Source: Hwanghaeella grinnelliae
GTDB taxonomy: Bacteria > Pseudomonadota > Alphaproteobacteria > UBA8366 > Aestuariispiraceae
Direction: 5' to 3'
NCBI RefSeq assembly: GCF_004005845.1
Contig: NZ_SADE01000001.1
Location: 1,922,001-1,986,000, forward strand
DNA length: 64,000 nucleotides
Made by a program: the position numbers and the translations under genes
Shown: positions 48,067-56,909 of the stretch, piece after piece
Position numbering within the stretch: position 1 is the stretch's first letter
Layout: each line of letters starts with the position of its first letter
The notes under the pieces: model-generated
Databases searched by the model: none
What the model was told of the DNA's origin: nothing
What the model saw: only the letters and a program-made list of their open reading frames with translations

Positions 48067-48570
48067 TCAGTGCAGGGCCAGGATCCCGTCGATGGTGACA
48101 CTCGCTTGTAAAGGCAGTTGGACGACCCCGACCACAGTAGGAGAGATCGTTTCTGCTCCCTCCGGTACGACTAAGTGCAGCAGGTTCGTTATACGTTCGA
48201 CCGGCTCAAAGCTGACGCCGTCCTTGGTTCTGACAAAGATACGAAGTTGAAGCCAAGCTTTGGGTATTGCTTCCGTCTCGCACACGGCGTCCACGACGGC
48301 GGCGACGAGGTTCAGGGCAGCCACGTTCAAAGCGTCGTCGAGTGGCTCAACATCATTCAGTTCAATCTGCTTTGCAGAGGTTGCGGCGCCATTGCTCAAG
48401 CAAGCCTGTCCTGAAAGAAAGAACCTCCCGTCCGATTGACGCCAAGGCACGAAGCTTGGCATCGGCCTGGGTACGGGCGGAATTGTCATTCCCCGGTCGG
48501 CCAGCAACATAGCCAACCGCATTCTGTAATCAATTGCATCTATGGTGTTAGCCGACACGGAAAATCGCAT
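48067..48570 (-). CDS. RidA-family protein, paralogue 1
   Basis: A YjgF/YER057c/UK114 (RidA) fold protein of about 168 residues. RidA proteins hydrolyse reactive enamine/imine intermediates. The body shows FVPWRQSDGRFFLSGQACLSNG and the trimer-interface VVGVVQLPLQASVTIDGI; an Arg near RIFVRT could fit the active site. It overlaps the upstream paralogue by 23 bases. The start could instead be ATG at 48522, nearer where the family usually begins. Last gene of the leftward transport operon. Confidence 0.85.
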   Translation of the reverse strand: MRFSVSANTIDAIDYRMRLAMLLADRGMTIPPVPRPMPSFVPWRQSDGRFFLSGQACLSNGAATSAKQIELNDVEPLDDALNVAALNLVAAVVDAVCETEAIPKAWLQLRIFVRTKDGVSFEPVERITNLLHLVVPEGAETISPTVVGVVQLPLQASVTIDGILALH

Positions 48571-49033
48571 CCACTTCAACCGCGGCATTCTTCGGCAATT
48601 GCATTACCCCGACCGCGGTTCGGGCATGTGCACCGGTTTCCGCCCCAAAAATATCGTGGAACAGGTCGGACGCCCCATTGATCACCATTGGCACGGACGG
48701 AAAGGACGGGGTGCAATGCACGAAGCCCCCTACCCGCATGCATCCTGACACAGGATCGAGACTTCCGCCGAGTGCGTGGCGCAGAACAGCCAGCAGGTTC
48801 AAACCGCAAATCCGCGCGGCGGCCTGCCCCGCGGCAAGATCATGGACCTCGCCCAGCTTACCGGTATGGGTGACGGGTCCGTTCCATTCGCAAACTTGAC
48901 CGGACAGGAAGACCAGATCCCGATCCCTGCGCCAGAGTGCGAAGTTGGCGACCGGCACTGGCAGTTCCGGCAAGTCAATACCGAGTTCCTTGAGCCGGGC
49001 TTCAGCACTCGATGCCGTTCCGCTTTCAGTCAT
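48548..49033 (-). CDS. RidA-family protein, paralogue 2
   Basis: A 161-residue RidA-fold protein, clearly a paralogue of its downstream neighbour: RLKELGIDLPELPVPVANFALW, LSGQVCEWNGPVTHTGKLG, and AVGVMQLPKNAAVEVDAI match position by position. The start ATG at 49033 has AAGGAAAACC upstream. It follows the ABC ATPase gene by 16 bases, so it is part of the same operon. The pairing with an uptake system suggests catabolism of an amine or amino acid. Confidence 0.9.
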   Translation of the reverse strand: MTESGTASSAEARLKELGIDLPELPVPVANFALWRRDRDLVFLSGQVCEWNGPVTHTGKLGEVHDLAAGQAAARICGLNLLAVLRHALGGSLDPVSGCMRVGGFVHCTPSFPSVPMVINGASDLFHDIFGAETGAHARTAVGVMQLPKNAAVEVDAIFRVG

Positions 49034-49049
49034 GGGGTTTTCCTTATTG

Positions 49050-49841
49050 TCATTGTTGCGGTTCACCGTTTGCCACTGGCGCCGCGCTATGGCCCCCATG
49101 CAGCGCTTCGCTCAACCCTCGTCGAATATCGTTGAATGACGCGTCTGTCGGGTCACGAGGGTGCGGCAGTGAAACCGCCAAATCCGATACCACACGGCCC
49201 GGACCGGCCGACATGACGATCACCCGGTCCCCCAACAGCACCGCTTCCTCGATCGAGTGCGTCACAAACAGCACAGTGAGTCCCGTTTGTGCGCAGATCG
49301 TGAGTAATTCCTGTTGGAGCCGCTCTCGGGTCATGGCGTCCAAAGCCCCGAAGGGTTCGTCCATCAGGACGAGTTTCGCGTCATTGGCCAGGACCCGAGC
49401 AATCGCCACGCGCTGACGCATGCCGCCGGATAGTTGGTGCGGCCAGACTTCGGCGAATTCGTTCAGGCCAACCATGTCCAGGTATCGGTCGGCCAGGTCG
49501 CCGGCACTCCGCCGGCCCATTCCCCGCGCCCTGGGGCCGAAAGCAACATTCTGACGAACCGTGAGCCAGGGAAACAAGGCATAGTCCTGAAAGATCATAC
49601 CCCGTTCCGGTCCTGGTGAGGATATCGGTTTTCCGTGAAAGATGATGTTGCCGCCGCTCGGTTGCTCGAACCCGGCGACCAGACGAAGCAGAGTGGATTT
49701 TCCACAGCCGGAAGGGCCCAGCAGACAAACCAACGCCCCTTGTTCGATCTGCAACGAGGTTGTCGACAGCGCAACGACTTCCCGCGCCGGCAAGGTGAAA
49801 CTCTTGGTAACGTCCCTCAGTTCAAGGAAGGCTTCAGTCAT
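49050..49841 (-). CDS. ABC transporter ATPase, SsuB/TauB type
   Basis: The 263-residue cytoplasmic ATPase of a nitrate/sulfonate/taurine-class importer. Walker A GPSGCGKST, Q-loop FQDYALFPW, signature LSGGMRQR, Walker B LVLMDEPFGALD, and the H-loop VTHSIEEA. The start at 49841 has GGAAGG at 6-base spacing; the earlier ATG at 49847 touches that site. It overlaps the permease gene by 8 bases. Cargo unknown. Confidence 0.93.
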   Translation of the reverse strand: MTEAFLELRDVTKSFTLPAREVVALSTTSLQIEQGALVCLLGPSGCGKSTLLRLVAGFEQPSGGNIIFHGKPISSPGPERGMIFQDYALFPWLTVRQNVAFGPRARGMGRRSAGDLADRYLDMVGLNEFAEVWPHQLSGGMRQRVAIARVLANDAKLVLMDEPFGALDAMTRERLQQELLTICAQTGLTVLFVTHSIEEAVLLGDRVIVMSAGPGRVVSDLAVSLPHPRDPTDASFNDIRRGLSEALHGGHSAAPVANGEPQQ

Positions 49842-50613
49842 TACCATCCTTCCAGCGCAGCAGACGACGCCCTATCAGCAGCAATGCATAGTCGGAAAAG
49901 AATCCAAGCGCGCCGATGGTGACCATCCCGCTCAAGACAACGGCGGTTCTGGAAAGTTGGCGGGCTTCCATGATGACCGCTCCCAGACCGGTGCGGACGC
50001 CCGTCATTTCCCCGATGACGATCACGACCCATGAAATGCCGAGGCTGAGCCGCAGGCCGGTGAATATCGACGGCAGCGCGGCCGGCAACACGACCTTGCG
50101 GAACATCGCGGTCTTGCCGACACCCAGCATGGCCGCCGCTTCCGTCAGTCTTGGGTCGGCATTACGGACACCGAAGACGGTGTTCAAGAGGATCGGCCAA
50201 AAGGCGCCAAGAAAGACCAGAAAAAAGGCTGATTTCGGACCAATACCGAACAGGATCAGCGCCAATGGCAGCCAGGCGGTGACCGGTATCGGGCGCAGAA
50301 TCTGGAGTGTCGGATCGACAATTCTCCGCACAAGGTCGACCCGTCCCAGCAGAAGACCAAGCGGAATGCCCGCGGCGGCCGCCAGCCCGAAGCCGCCGAA
50401 TACACGGTACATGCTGGCCCAAGCATGTTCCAACATTGTCGCAGAATAGGCATCGTCCCAAACACCGCCGACCAGCATGTCCCACCATTGCATGGCCACT
50501 TCGGTCGGGGGTGGGATTAGGCTGTATCGCTGACCGCTGACCGCAATCTGCCAAAGCAGGAGGCAGACTACGGGCAGCCCGAGGGCGACAACAGCACGCC
50601 CCAGAAAGGTCAT
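49834..50613 (-). CDS. ABC transporter permease, SsuC/TauC type
   Basis: A 259-residue inner-membrane permease with about six hydrophobic segments and the EAA loop (EAAAMLGVGKTAMFRKVVLPAALPSIFTGLRL), typical of binding-protein-dependent transport. The start may be ATG at 50613 or GTG at 50622, the latter in a GTGA overlap with the binding-protein gene and preceded by AAGAAAGACGC. Located between binding-protein and ATPase genes. Confidence 0.92.
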   Translation of the reverse strand: MTFLGRAVVALGLPVVCLLLWQIAVSGQRYSLIPPPTEVAMQWWDMLVGGVWDDAYSATMLEHAWASMYRVFGGFGLAAAAGIPLGLLLGRVDLVRRIVDPTLQILRPIPVTAWLPLALILFGIGPKSAFFLVFLGAFWPILLNTVFGVRNADPRLTEAAAMLGVGKTAMFRKVVLPAALPSIFTGLRLSLGISWVVIVIGEMTGVRTGLGAVIMEARQLSRTAVVLSGMVTIGALGFFSDYALLLIGRRLLRWKDGND

Positions 50614-50618
50614 TGGTT

Positions 50619-51584
50619 TCACGCGTCTTTCTTGAGTGCGGCGGAAAAGCTGCCGTCCATCATATCTGAAAAGTTCGGGACGTCTCTGATTTGCTTGAGC
50701 GCTTTCATGTGTTCCGCATAGATCGCCGCCCGCTTGATCAACTCGGGCGAGAGTTCCCAATTCAACTCGACATTCGGCAGACTTACCGCGACAGCTTCCG
50801 GCTTCATCCCGAAGATTTCGACAGCCGCCTCCGCCGTTTCTTTCGGCTTCGTCATGCAGAACTCACTGGCATCCTTGTGAACCTTCATCATCGCCGCCAC
50901 GACCTCTGGCTTTTCTTCGATCAAGGCCGGGTGGGTTGCGAAGATCACGTTCAGGGAACCCATTGGTGTTGAGTAAGGATATTCTACAATTTTTCCTACT
51001 CCTGTGGAAACGGATATCCCCGGACCAGGTTCGGCGCCGACATAGGCATCGATATCGCCCGACGCGAGTGCCGAATGCATTTCCGAAAAGAAGACGCGGA
51101 CCGGTTCTATTTCCGAGTATGCGATCCCTTCCATCTTCAACCGCTCCATGGTGAAGATCTCCTGGGTTGACCCGGGCCAGATACCGACCTTTTTCCCTTT
51201 CAGATCCGAAATACTGTCGATGCCGCTGGAAGCCCCGGCAACCACCGCCATCCCCCCGTTGCAGAGGCCGGCTATGACCTTAAGGGGTTCCCCCGCTGCG
51301 GCACCCGAAATGGCAGCCGCTATCCCGAACCCGCCAAAATCGACGGATCGTGTGACGACAGCGTTCTTACAGTCGGTCGGGCTGTTGAATTGGACCACTT
51401 CCACTTCGATACCGGTCCCGTCGAAACGGTCGTACAGGAACTGGGATATCGCTGGGATCGTCTTCAAGGCTGCGACTTTGACACTCATGCTTTGGGCCAA
51501 GGCTTGAGTCGTCGTCATTCCTGAACCCAAGAGGACACCCGCGGCACCCCCATATTTCATCAGATCGCGTCGTGTAAGTTTCAT
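50619..51584 (-). CDS. Solute-binding protein with Tat signal, NMT1/SsuA-like
   Basis: A 321-residue periplasmic binding protein of the nitrate/sulfonate/thiamine-precursor class. The N-terminus MKLTRRDLMKYGGAAGVLL is a twin-arginine signal, suggesting export folded. The body has FDGTGIEVEVVQF, GLCNGGMAVV and DIDAYVGAEPGPG. The start at 51584 has GGAGAGAGAC upstream. First gene of the SBP-permease-ATPase-ridA-ridA operon. Ligand not decidable; context with HMT genes suggests a sulfonium or amine compound, as inference only. Confidence 0.9.
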   Translation of the reverse strand: MKLTRRDLMKYGGAAGVLLGSGMTTTQALAQSMSVKVAALKTIPAISQFLYDRFDGTGIEVEVVQFNSPTDCKNAVVTRSVDFGGFGIAAAISGAAAGEPLKVIAGLCNGGMAVVAGASSGIDSISDLKGKKVGIWPGSTQEIFTMERLKMEGIAYSEIEPVRVFFSEMHSALASGDIDAYVGAEPGPGISVSTGVGKIVEYPYSTPMGSLNVIFATHPALIEEKPEVVAAMMKVHKDASEFCMTKPKETAEAAVEIFGMKPEAVAVSLPNVELNWELSPELIKRAAIYAEHMKALKQIRDVPNFSDMMDGSFSAALKKDA

Positions 51585-51604
51585 GTCTCTCTCCGTGCGC
51601 ATTT

Positions 51605-51622
51605 AGTAATGGCACGATTACT
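51605..51622. promoter_or_regulatory. Inverted repeat AGTAAT-N6-ATTACT before the transport operon
   Basis: Perfect six-base arms with spacer GGCACG, about 20 bases upstream of the binding-protein start and downstream of the TetR gene. Size fits a TetR-family operator covering the operon promoter or leader. Confidence 0.4.
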
Positions 51623-51744
51623 CAACACGCAAACACGCGATCCTCGCAAGCAAAAACGATATTTTTTCGACTATTTTTTGAACACTGCCTATTTTTGATG
51701 ATTTTTTGGGCATAACGGGCCAGCTGAAACACTTAAAGGCCGAC

Positions 51745-52452
51745 TTAACCGCTGTTCCCTGACGGCCCCAAAAACAGAACCAGCATCTCCCGAGCCATCC
51801 GGTAGTGAGCATCCTGCCAGTCCTTGTCGGACAAGTCCGTTTGCCAAATCACCCCAAGTGTCGGCGCGTTGGAAATGTGAAAATAGCTCAAACTCACCAT
51901 GACGACGTAGAGATGCAGTGGGTCGAGACCGGCCCGTATCGCCCCTTCCGCCTCGCCCCGTACGATCAGAGCGCGGATTTGCTGAATGACTGGTGACGCC
52001 GTACTCGGTGTTTGTGCGGATTTACGCAGAAACGTCGCATCCATGAGGTTTTCCGCGGACAACATGCGTATCAATTCGGGGTGACCGGCAAAATGGCCAT
52101 AGGTGAAATCGAACATCTGCAGCAAACCGTCCAATGGCGGGTGACCGGACAAATCGAGTTTCAATTCCTCGGACCGAAGCTGACTGAGAACATGGTCGAG
52201 GGCCGCAACGTACAGCCCCTCTTTTCCACCAAAATAGTGATAGATCATTCGGTTGCCGATATCGGCGTCTTTGGAAATCGCTTCTGTCCGCGCACCACTA
52301 AATCCAAATCTGGAAAAATGATCGACGGCGACAGCTAGAATCCTAGCCTTTGTTTCCGCGGCGTTTTCAGCCCGTGGACCAAGCGGCGGTCCAAGCCGTT
52401 TTTTCCTTTTCTTCGGGGCTTCGCTTTGCCCTTTGCTTTTCTTGTTCATCAT
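51745..52452 (-). CDS. TetR-family transcriptional regulator 1
   Basis: A 235-residue TetR regulator. A Lys/Pro-rich tail (1-30, KKSKGQSEAPKKRKKRLG) precedes the helix-turn-helix (about 35-80) with FSRFGFSGARTEAISKDADIGNRMIYHYFGGKEGLY; the ligand domain follows with FDFTYGHFAGHPELIRMLSAENL, resembling the RutR-like group. The start at 52452 has GGCGGTTGG upstream. It is divergent from the HMT 1 gene (212 bases between starts) and upstream of the ABC operon in the same direction, so it may control both. Confidence 0.9.
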   Translation of the reverse strand: MMNKKSKGQSEAPKKRKKRLGPPLGPRAENAAETKARILAVAVDHFSRFGFSGARTEAISKDADIGNRMIYHYFGGKEGLYVAALDHVLSQLRSEELKLDLSGHPPLDGLLQMFDFTYGHFAGHPELIRMLSAENLMDATFLRKSAQTPSTASPVIQQIRALIVRGEAEGAIRAGLDPLHLYVVMVSLSYFHISNAPTLGVIWQTDLSDKDWQDAHYRMAREMLVLFLGPSGNSG

Positions 52453-52664
52453 CCAACCGCCGTGATTACCTGATACCTTCCTGGATTGTACAAAGGTTCT
52501 CGGGACCTTGCATGCATGAGTTTTACGGGAACCACCAGCCCCCTCTTCTATCCTAGATACCAAAGACAATTCACCATTTCTCCATAGACCGAAAATCTTG
52601 GTTGCATGTGCCATATCATCGGCGGTACCTGCGGCATATCCTGTTTGGTAAATGGAGTTTCGTG

Positions 52665-53603
52665 ATGTCTGCGATTACACTTCTTGACGGCGGCTTCAGC
52701 CGCGAACTGGTTCGCTTCGGTGCGGAACTACGGCAACCGGAATGGTCGGCCGGTGCATTGATCGATTGCCCCGAAGCCGTCCGCAAGGCCCATGACTCTT
52801 TTTATCGCGCGGGCGCCGAGATCGCGACCACGGGAAATTACGCAGTGGTTCCGTACCATATTGGTGAGGAACGCTTTGCCCGGCGTGGCTTGGAATTGGC
52901 TGACCTTGCCGGGCGTCTTGCCCGCGAAGCAGCAGACAACGTTCACGAATCTCACCCGGGCGCGCGCGTCGCCGGCTGCCTGCCGCCGGCCTGCGGATCC
53001 TACCAGACAGACCGTTTCAACCCTGACCAGGCGCGCAAGATCCTGGCGCCCCTGGTCGAGGGCCTGACGCCTTATGTGGATTTCTGGCTGGCCGAGACGA
53101 TGAGTAGTCTGGCGGAGATCCAAGTCACTGCCGAAACCGCCGCGGAGACGGGAAAACCGCTCTGGATCTCATGCACCTTGCAGGACGACGACAATGGCGA
53201 TGCGGACCGGCCTCCCCTGCTGCGATCCGGGGAAACGGTCGAGGACGCGGTGGCGCTGGCCGTCGATCTTGGGGCGGAGGCACTTCTGTTCAACTGCTCG
53301 GCGCCGGAGGTGATGGAAGACGCAATCCTGACCGCCCGCCGAAAACTCGCCGTGCTCGAGCGCGAACTGCCCTTGGGCGTCTACGCGAATGCCTTCGTCA
53401 ACAAGGCAGGTGAAGGAGAAGCCAATGAAGGTCTTTCCGACATGCGTGCCGACCTTAGTCCCGAAGGCTACCTGACCTGGACGGATCGATGGGTGGCCGC
53501 GGGCGCGACCCTGATCGGCGGTTGTTGCGGCATTGGGTCAGACCATATTGCGGCGATGCACGATCGCTACAAACCGGAGCAACGGGCAGGTGCCGTCGCC
53601 TAA
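52665..53603 (+). CDS. Homocysteine S-methyltransferase family protein, copy 1
   Basis: A 312-residue zinc-dependent methyltransferase of the MmuM/betaine-homocysteine family, which transfers methyl groups (for example from S-methylmethionine) to homocysteine or related thiols. Zinc ligands C211 in FNCSAPE and C287/C288 in GGCCGIG are intact; LLDGGFSREL is at the N-terminus. The start at 52665 fits this and has TGGAG upstream. Divergent from TetR 1. The methyl donor cannot be read from sequence. Confidence 0.9.
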   Translation: MSAITLLDGGFSRELVRFGAELRQPEWSAGALIDCPEAVRKAHDSFYRAGAEIATTGNYAVVPYHIGEERFARRGLELADLAGRLAREAADNVHESHPGARVAGCLPPACGSYQTDRFNPDQARKILAPLVEGLTPYVDFWLAETMSSLAEIQVTAETAAETGKPLWISCTLQDDDNGDADRPPLLRSGETVEDAVALAVDLGAEALLFNCSAPEVMEDAILTARRKLAVLERELPLGVYANAFVNKAGEGEANEGLSDMRADLSPEGYLTWTDRWVAAGATLIGGCCGIGSDHIAAMHDRYKPEQRAGAVA

Positions 53604-53649
53604 TCCTTCGGGGTATTGGACAAGGATTGGTCCGCCAACATTTCCCAAA

Positions 53650-54069
53650 TTAGGCAGACTTGGAGCGACGGAGCCGGAAAGTTCCGATGCCTGTAGCGAT
53701 CACTTCCCCGGTTTCGTCGACTATGCTGCCTTCGCAGAAGAACGTGTTCCGCCCGCCGCCGTTCACGTTGGCCTCCGCTTGCAGCACCAAACCTTTCGGC
53801 CGGGACAAAAAGTTGGTCGTAAGGCTGAGCGTCATGGCGAACCGTTTTTCTTCGCCGGGCGGGGAATAACTTCCGGCAAATCCCATCGCTGTGTCCAACA
53901 GTGACGCATAGACACCGCCATGCGGTATGCCGTGACGGTTGGTGTGACAGTCGCGTATCGGCATGGTGACGCGACACCGCCCCTGCTCCCACTCCGCAAT
54001 CTCATAGCCGAGCAGTTCTTGATAGGGGTATAGGGAGCCATCGAGCGGCTCTTTGTCGGCTTCCATCAT
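53650..54069 (-). CDS. PaaI-type hot-dog thioesterase
   Basis: A 139-residue hot-dog fold protein. HGIPHGGVYASLLDTAMGFA (about 46-65) is the acyl-CoA thioesterase signature of the PaaI/YbgC-like group; SLTTNFLSRPKG and TGIGTFRLRR follow. It is 12 bases after the AhpD-like gene and cotranscribed with it. Convergent with HMT 1 (46 bases between stops). Substrate unknown. Confidence 0.88.
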   Translation of the reverse strand: MMEADKEPLDGSLYPYQELLGYEIAEWEQGRCRVTMPIRDCHTNRHGIPHGGVYASLLDTAMGFAGSYSPPGEEKRFAMTLSLTTNFLSRPKGLVLQAEANVNGGGRNTFFCEGSIVDETGEVIATGIGTFRLRRSKSA

Positions 54070-54081
54070 ATCTTCAGCGCC

Positions 54082-54690
54082 CTAGCTGTGCGACCAGTCG
54101 TCGGGATTGTCGGAATTGTTCGGGGAAAGGCCTAGAATATCTCCGTCGGTTGAGCAACCAAGCCCAAGGACCGTGCGGTTCGCATAGGCGAAATAGGCCG
54201 ACACCTGATTGATCTCTAGAATCTCGCCGTCCGAGTAACCGCAATCCCGCAAGCGGCCGATATCCGCTTCGCTCAGACTGGCGGGGGCAGCCGTGAGTTT
54301 CTTGGCGTAGCGGACGGCCTCTTTTTCCTTCGCTTGCAATGGCAAGGCATCGATGTCTTCCGCCATCACGGCTTGCCAAATACCATCTGCCTTGGCGTCG
54401 TCCCGCAATAGGCGTTTCAGTCCGGCAAAGTGGTGATGCACGCAGTAATCGCACCGGTTCTGATGACTAACCCAGACCCCGAGCGTTTCAAGAAACCACT
54501 TCGGAACCTGGTTCGCCGAATGATGCAGCACGTACTTATACAGGGCCATATGCCCTTCCATGCTGTGCGGACGAAGACTGTGCGACATCATGATATTGTC
54601 GACATTGTTGTCTGGGCCTTTGACGCGGTCATAGAGCTGTTTCAGGCGGCCCTTCGCCTGTTCGTATGGAACCGTTGCTATCCAGGTCAT
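54082..54690 (-). CDS. AhpD-like/carboxymuconolactone decarboxylase-family peroxidase-related protein
   Basis: A 202-residue helical protein with the redox motif C80-D-Y-C83 and H87 in NRCDYCVHHHFAGLKRL, as in AhpD-like alkylhydroperoxidases. The start at 54690 has AAAGGGAGGC upstream. It forms a two-gene leftward unit with the thioesterase gene. The function may be thiol-based peroxide detoxification; no alkyl hydroperoxide reductase is adjacent. Confidence 0.87.
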   Translation of the reverse strand: MTWIATVPYEQAKGRLKQLYDRVKGPDNNVDNIMMSHSLRPHSMEGHMALYKYVLHHSANQVPKWFLETLGVWVSHQNRCDYCVHHHFAGLKRLLRDDAKADGIWQAVMAEDIDALPLQAKEKEAVRYAKKLTAAPASLSEADIGRLRDCGYSDGEILEINQVSAYFAYANRTVLGLGCSTDGDILGLSPNNSDNPDDWSHS

Positions 54691-54812
54691 GACAATGCCT
54701 CCCTTTTTCCAAGGAGGCCGGGCCTCCATCCGTATTACCGGATTGCCCTGTTCCGATGGGGAACGCAATATTGCGGCGCTTCAATCCAATGTGAGCCTGA
54801 ACGGCAGGAAGA

Positions 54813-55952
54813 TCAGGCGGGTTCCGGTTTCAAAATATCGGCCGGCCAGGTCGCCCGCACCCGCGCGCCAACCCCCTTGTTGCGGGAAATGTCCAGTTTG
54901 CCGCCGCGCGCCTCGATAAAGCGATAACAGATGTACAAACCAAGCCCGTGGGACTTATCCGTGTCCGAGGAATGCATAGGATTCGTAACCATGAAAGGCC
55001 GTCCGAACCCCTTGATCACTTCATCGGGGATCGGATCCCCTTCGTTGTCGACCTGCAGAAACGGGTCGCCATTCGCATCACGGTCCCAGGTGACGGTTAC
55101 CACCCCGCCCTGCGGTGAGTGACGGCAGGCATTGGATATCAGGTTCGTTTGGATCTGCGTCGCCACCCTGGGGTCGGCGAGCACGGTTCCTGGTACACAA
55201 TCCCCGCTGACAACATCGATCGTGAGGTTCTTTTCCCTGGCGATCCAATCAAAAGTCTTGGCCACCGCCCGAGTTTGTTCGATTGGATCGTACCGTTCTA
55301 ACTGAAACTTGTACCCGGTCGCTTCCATGATCGAGAAGTCGAGAATGTCATTCACTAGCGTCAAAAGGTGCCGCGCGCTGCCATTTACGCTTGTTAGGTA
55401 ATCGGCGTAGCGCGAATTGCCGATGGGTCCGAACATCCCATCATTGATGATGTCCGTGAAGCCAATGATCGAATTCAAGGGCGTTCTAAGATCATGACTC
55501 ATCGCGGCAAGGAAGTTGCTTTGTATCTTGCCTATATCCGCCAAGTTTAAATTGGCTTCCCGAAGATCTTTTTCCATCGCGACCGTATCGCTGACGTCGG
55601 TCTGAAGCGAGACAAAACGGGTTTCCTTCCTGTCTTCTGAAAGGAAAGGGACAATAGTGGTGTCGACCCAGAAAAGGTCCCCATTGGCGGAACGATTTTG
55701 TATCCGCCCACGCCAGACCTCTCCCTTCTCGATGGTTCTCCAAAGGTCCGCGAAGAAATCATCCGAATGTGCCCCCGACCCGACAATGCTGTTCGGTTTT
55801 CCGATCAACTCCCGCTCGGAAAGGCCGGCATAACGGGCAAACTCAGAATTGACGTGGACCATCTTCCCGTCACCGTCGGCAATACTGACCAGGCAATGCT
55901 CATCAATGGCATCGAGAAGCAGCCTCATGTCTTGGGTCACGTCTTTTGGCAC
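54813..55952 (-). CDS. Orphan cytoplasmic PAS-domain histidine kinase
   Basis: A 379-residue soluble kinase. PAS domain (about 8-125, with GLSERELIGKPNSIVGSG), coiled linker, HisKA with H box AMSHDLRTPLNSIIGF (His near 153), and HATPase with NLISNACRHS, VDNEGDPIPDEV (an altered G1 box) and KSHGLGLYICYRFI. The start is GTG at 55952; ATG at 55928 is an alternative. No response regulator gene adjoins it. No membrane segment, so it senses an internal signal. Confidence 0.92.
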   Translation of the reverse strand: MPKDVTQDMRLLLDAIDEHCLVSIADGDGKMVHVNSEFARYAGLSERELIGKPNSIVGSGAHSDDFFADLWRTIEKGEVWRGRIQNRSANGDLFWVDTTIVPFLSEDRKETRFVSLQTDVSDTVAMEKDLREANLNLADIGKIQSNFLAAMSHDLRTPLNSIIGFTDIINDGMFGPIGNSRYADYLTSVNGSARHLLTLVNDILDFSIMEATGYKFQLERYDPIEQTRAVAKTFDWIAREKNLTIDVVSGDCVPGTVLADPRVATQIQTNLISNACRHSPQGGVVTVTWDRDANGDPFLQVDNEGDPIPDEVIKGFGRPFMVTNPMHSSDTDKSHGLGLYICYRFIEARGGKLDISRNKGVGARVRATWPADILKPEPA

Positions 55953-56259
55953 AGCTCTATTCGCCTGCCGGCAGGTCGCAAGCGGTTAAATGGCGGTCTG
56001 GGGACATACTAATCCTGGTTCCTTCATTCGGGTGGGCTTGTCGAAATAACGCGGCGTTTTTGAAGACCCTGACCGATGGTCAACTAATGCGGGAGCATTA
56101 TCAGCAAGATTAAACCCGAATTCTCCTCCAGAATCCATTGCTAGGGATATTCCGCCCAACCAAAGCCATGCCACCAAGTTTTTGCGGCACCACGTTTTGG
56201 CGGCCGCCGAACAAGTTTTCGCAGGATCCCTCGTCTTTGCGGCGGCCGCTTACCCAAAT
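55953..56259. other. 307-base spacer between HK and GNAT genes
   Basis: No gene, RNA or strong repeat seen. It contains the GC-rich self-complementary stretches GGCGGCCGCC and GCGGCGGCCGC near 56199 and 56238, too short and lacking T-tracts for a firm terminator call. The histidine kinase promoter should lie in it. Confidence 0.4.
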
Positions 56260-56853
56260 TTATGCCACCTGCCGAAGCCTTCCCGGGCGCCGCATTAACA
56301 AGAGAGTCTCCGCCTCCCCATCCCAATCTTCTTTGACCATGGGCCGGGCCGCCTCGACTTCGAAGCCCAAACTTCGGTACAGTTTGATGGCGGCGGTATT
56401 GGTGTCGAAGGCGATCAATGTCTGGTCACGGTTTCCATTGATTTCCGCCATGCCGCAGAGCCTGGTTCCGATGCCCCGGCCTCGGAATTCGGGATCGACT
56501 GCAAGGACGTTCAAATATTCGGTGCCGACCGCTAGATCTTCCAATTGCTGCATCGGTACGAACATCGGCGGCATCTCAGAATAATCGGACGCTTCGGCGG
56601 GTGCGTCGATGACGTATCGAATGGCACAGCCGACAACGTCCCCGTCCACTGTGGCGACGATTGCGTTCCTATAGCTGAAAGCCCCCTCTTCCCGCGCGGC
56701 GCGACTGGCACCGAACGCCCAAACATCTTGGTCAGCCGGCTTTATCTTGTTCCAATAATAGACCGGCACGCCTTCGCCGGCGTAGTCGATCAAACGGGCG
56801 AGGTCGGCGGCATCTTCCTTGACTGCCTGCCGGTAACGAATTGTGCACATCAT
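56260..56853 (-). CDS. GNAT-family N-acetyltransferase
   Basis: A 197-residue acetyltransferase. TIRYRQAVKEDAADLARLIDYAG at the N-terminus, LNVLAVDPEFRGRGIGTRLCGMAE for acetyl-CoA binding (RGRGIG), and KLYRSLGFEVE near the end. A GGAG ribosome site precedes the ATG pair at 56850-56853. It follows the HMT 2 gene by 56 bases in the same direction, so it could be cotranscribed with it. Substrate unknown. Confidence 0.92.
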   Translation of the reverse strand: MMCTIRYRQAVKEDAADLARLIDYAGEGVPVYYWNKIKPADQDVWAFGASRAAREEGAFSYRNAIVATVDGDVVGCAIRYVIDAPAEASDYSEMPPMFVPMQQLEDLAVGTEYLNVLAVDPEFRGRGIGTRLCGMAEINGNRDQTLIAFDTNTAAIKLYRSLGFEVEAARPMVKEDWDGEAETLLLMRRPGRLRQVA

Positions 56854-56909
56854 GGCTTACTCCAAAACTTTCTTTGTAACGGGTTGCGGTTTCCGATGAA
56901 AAACGGTGC

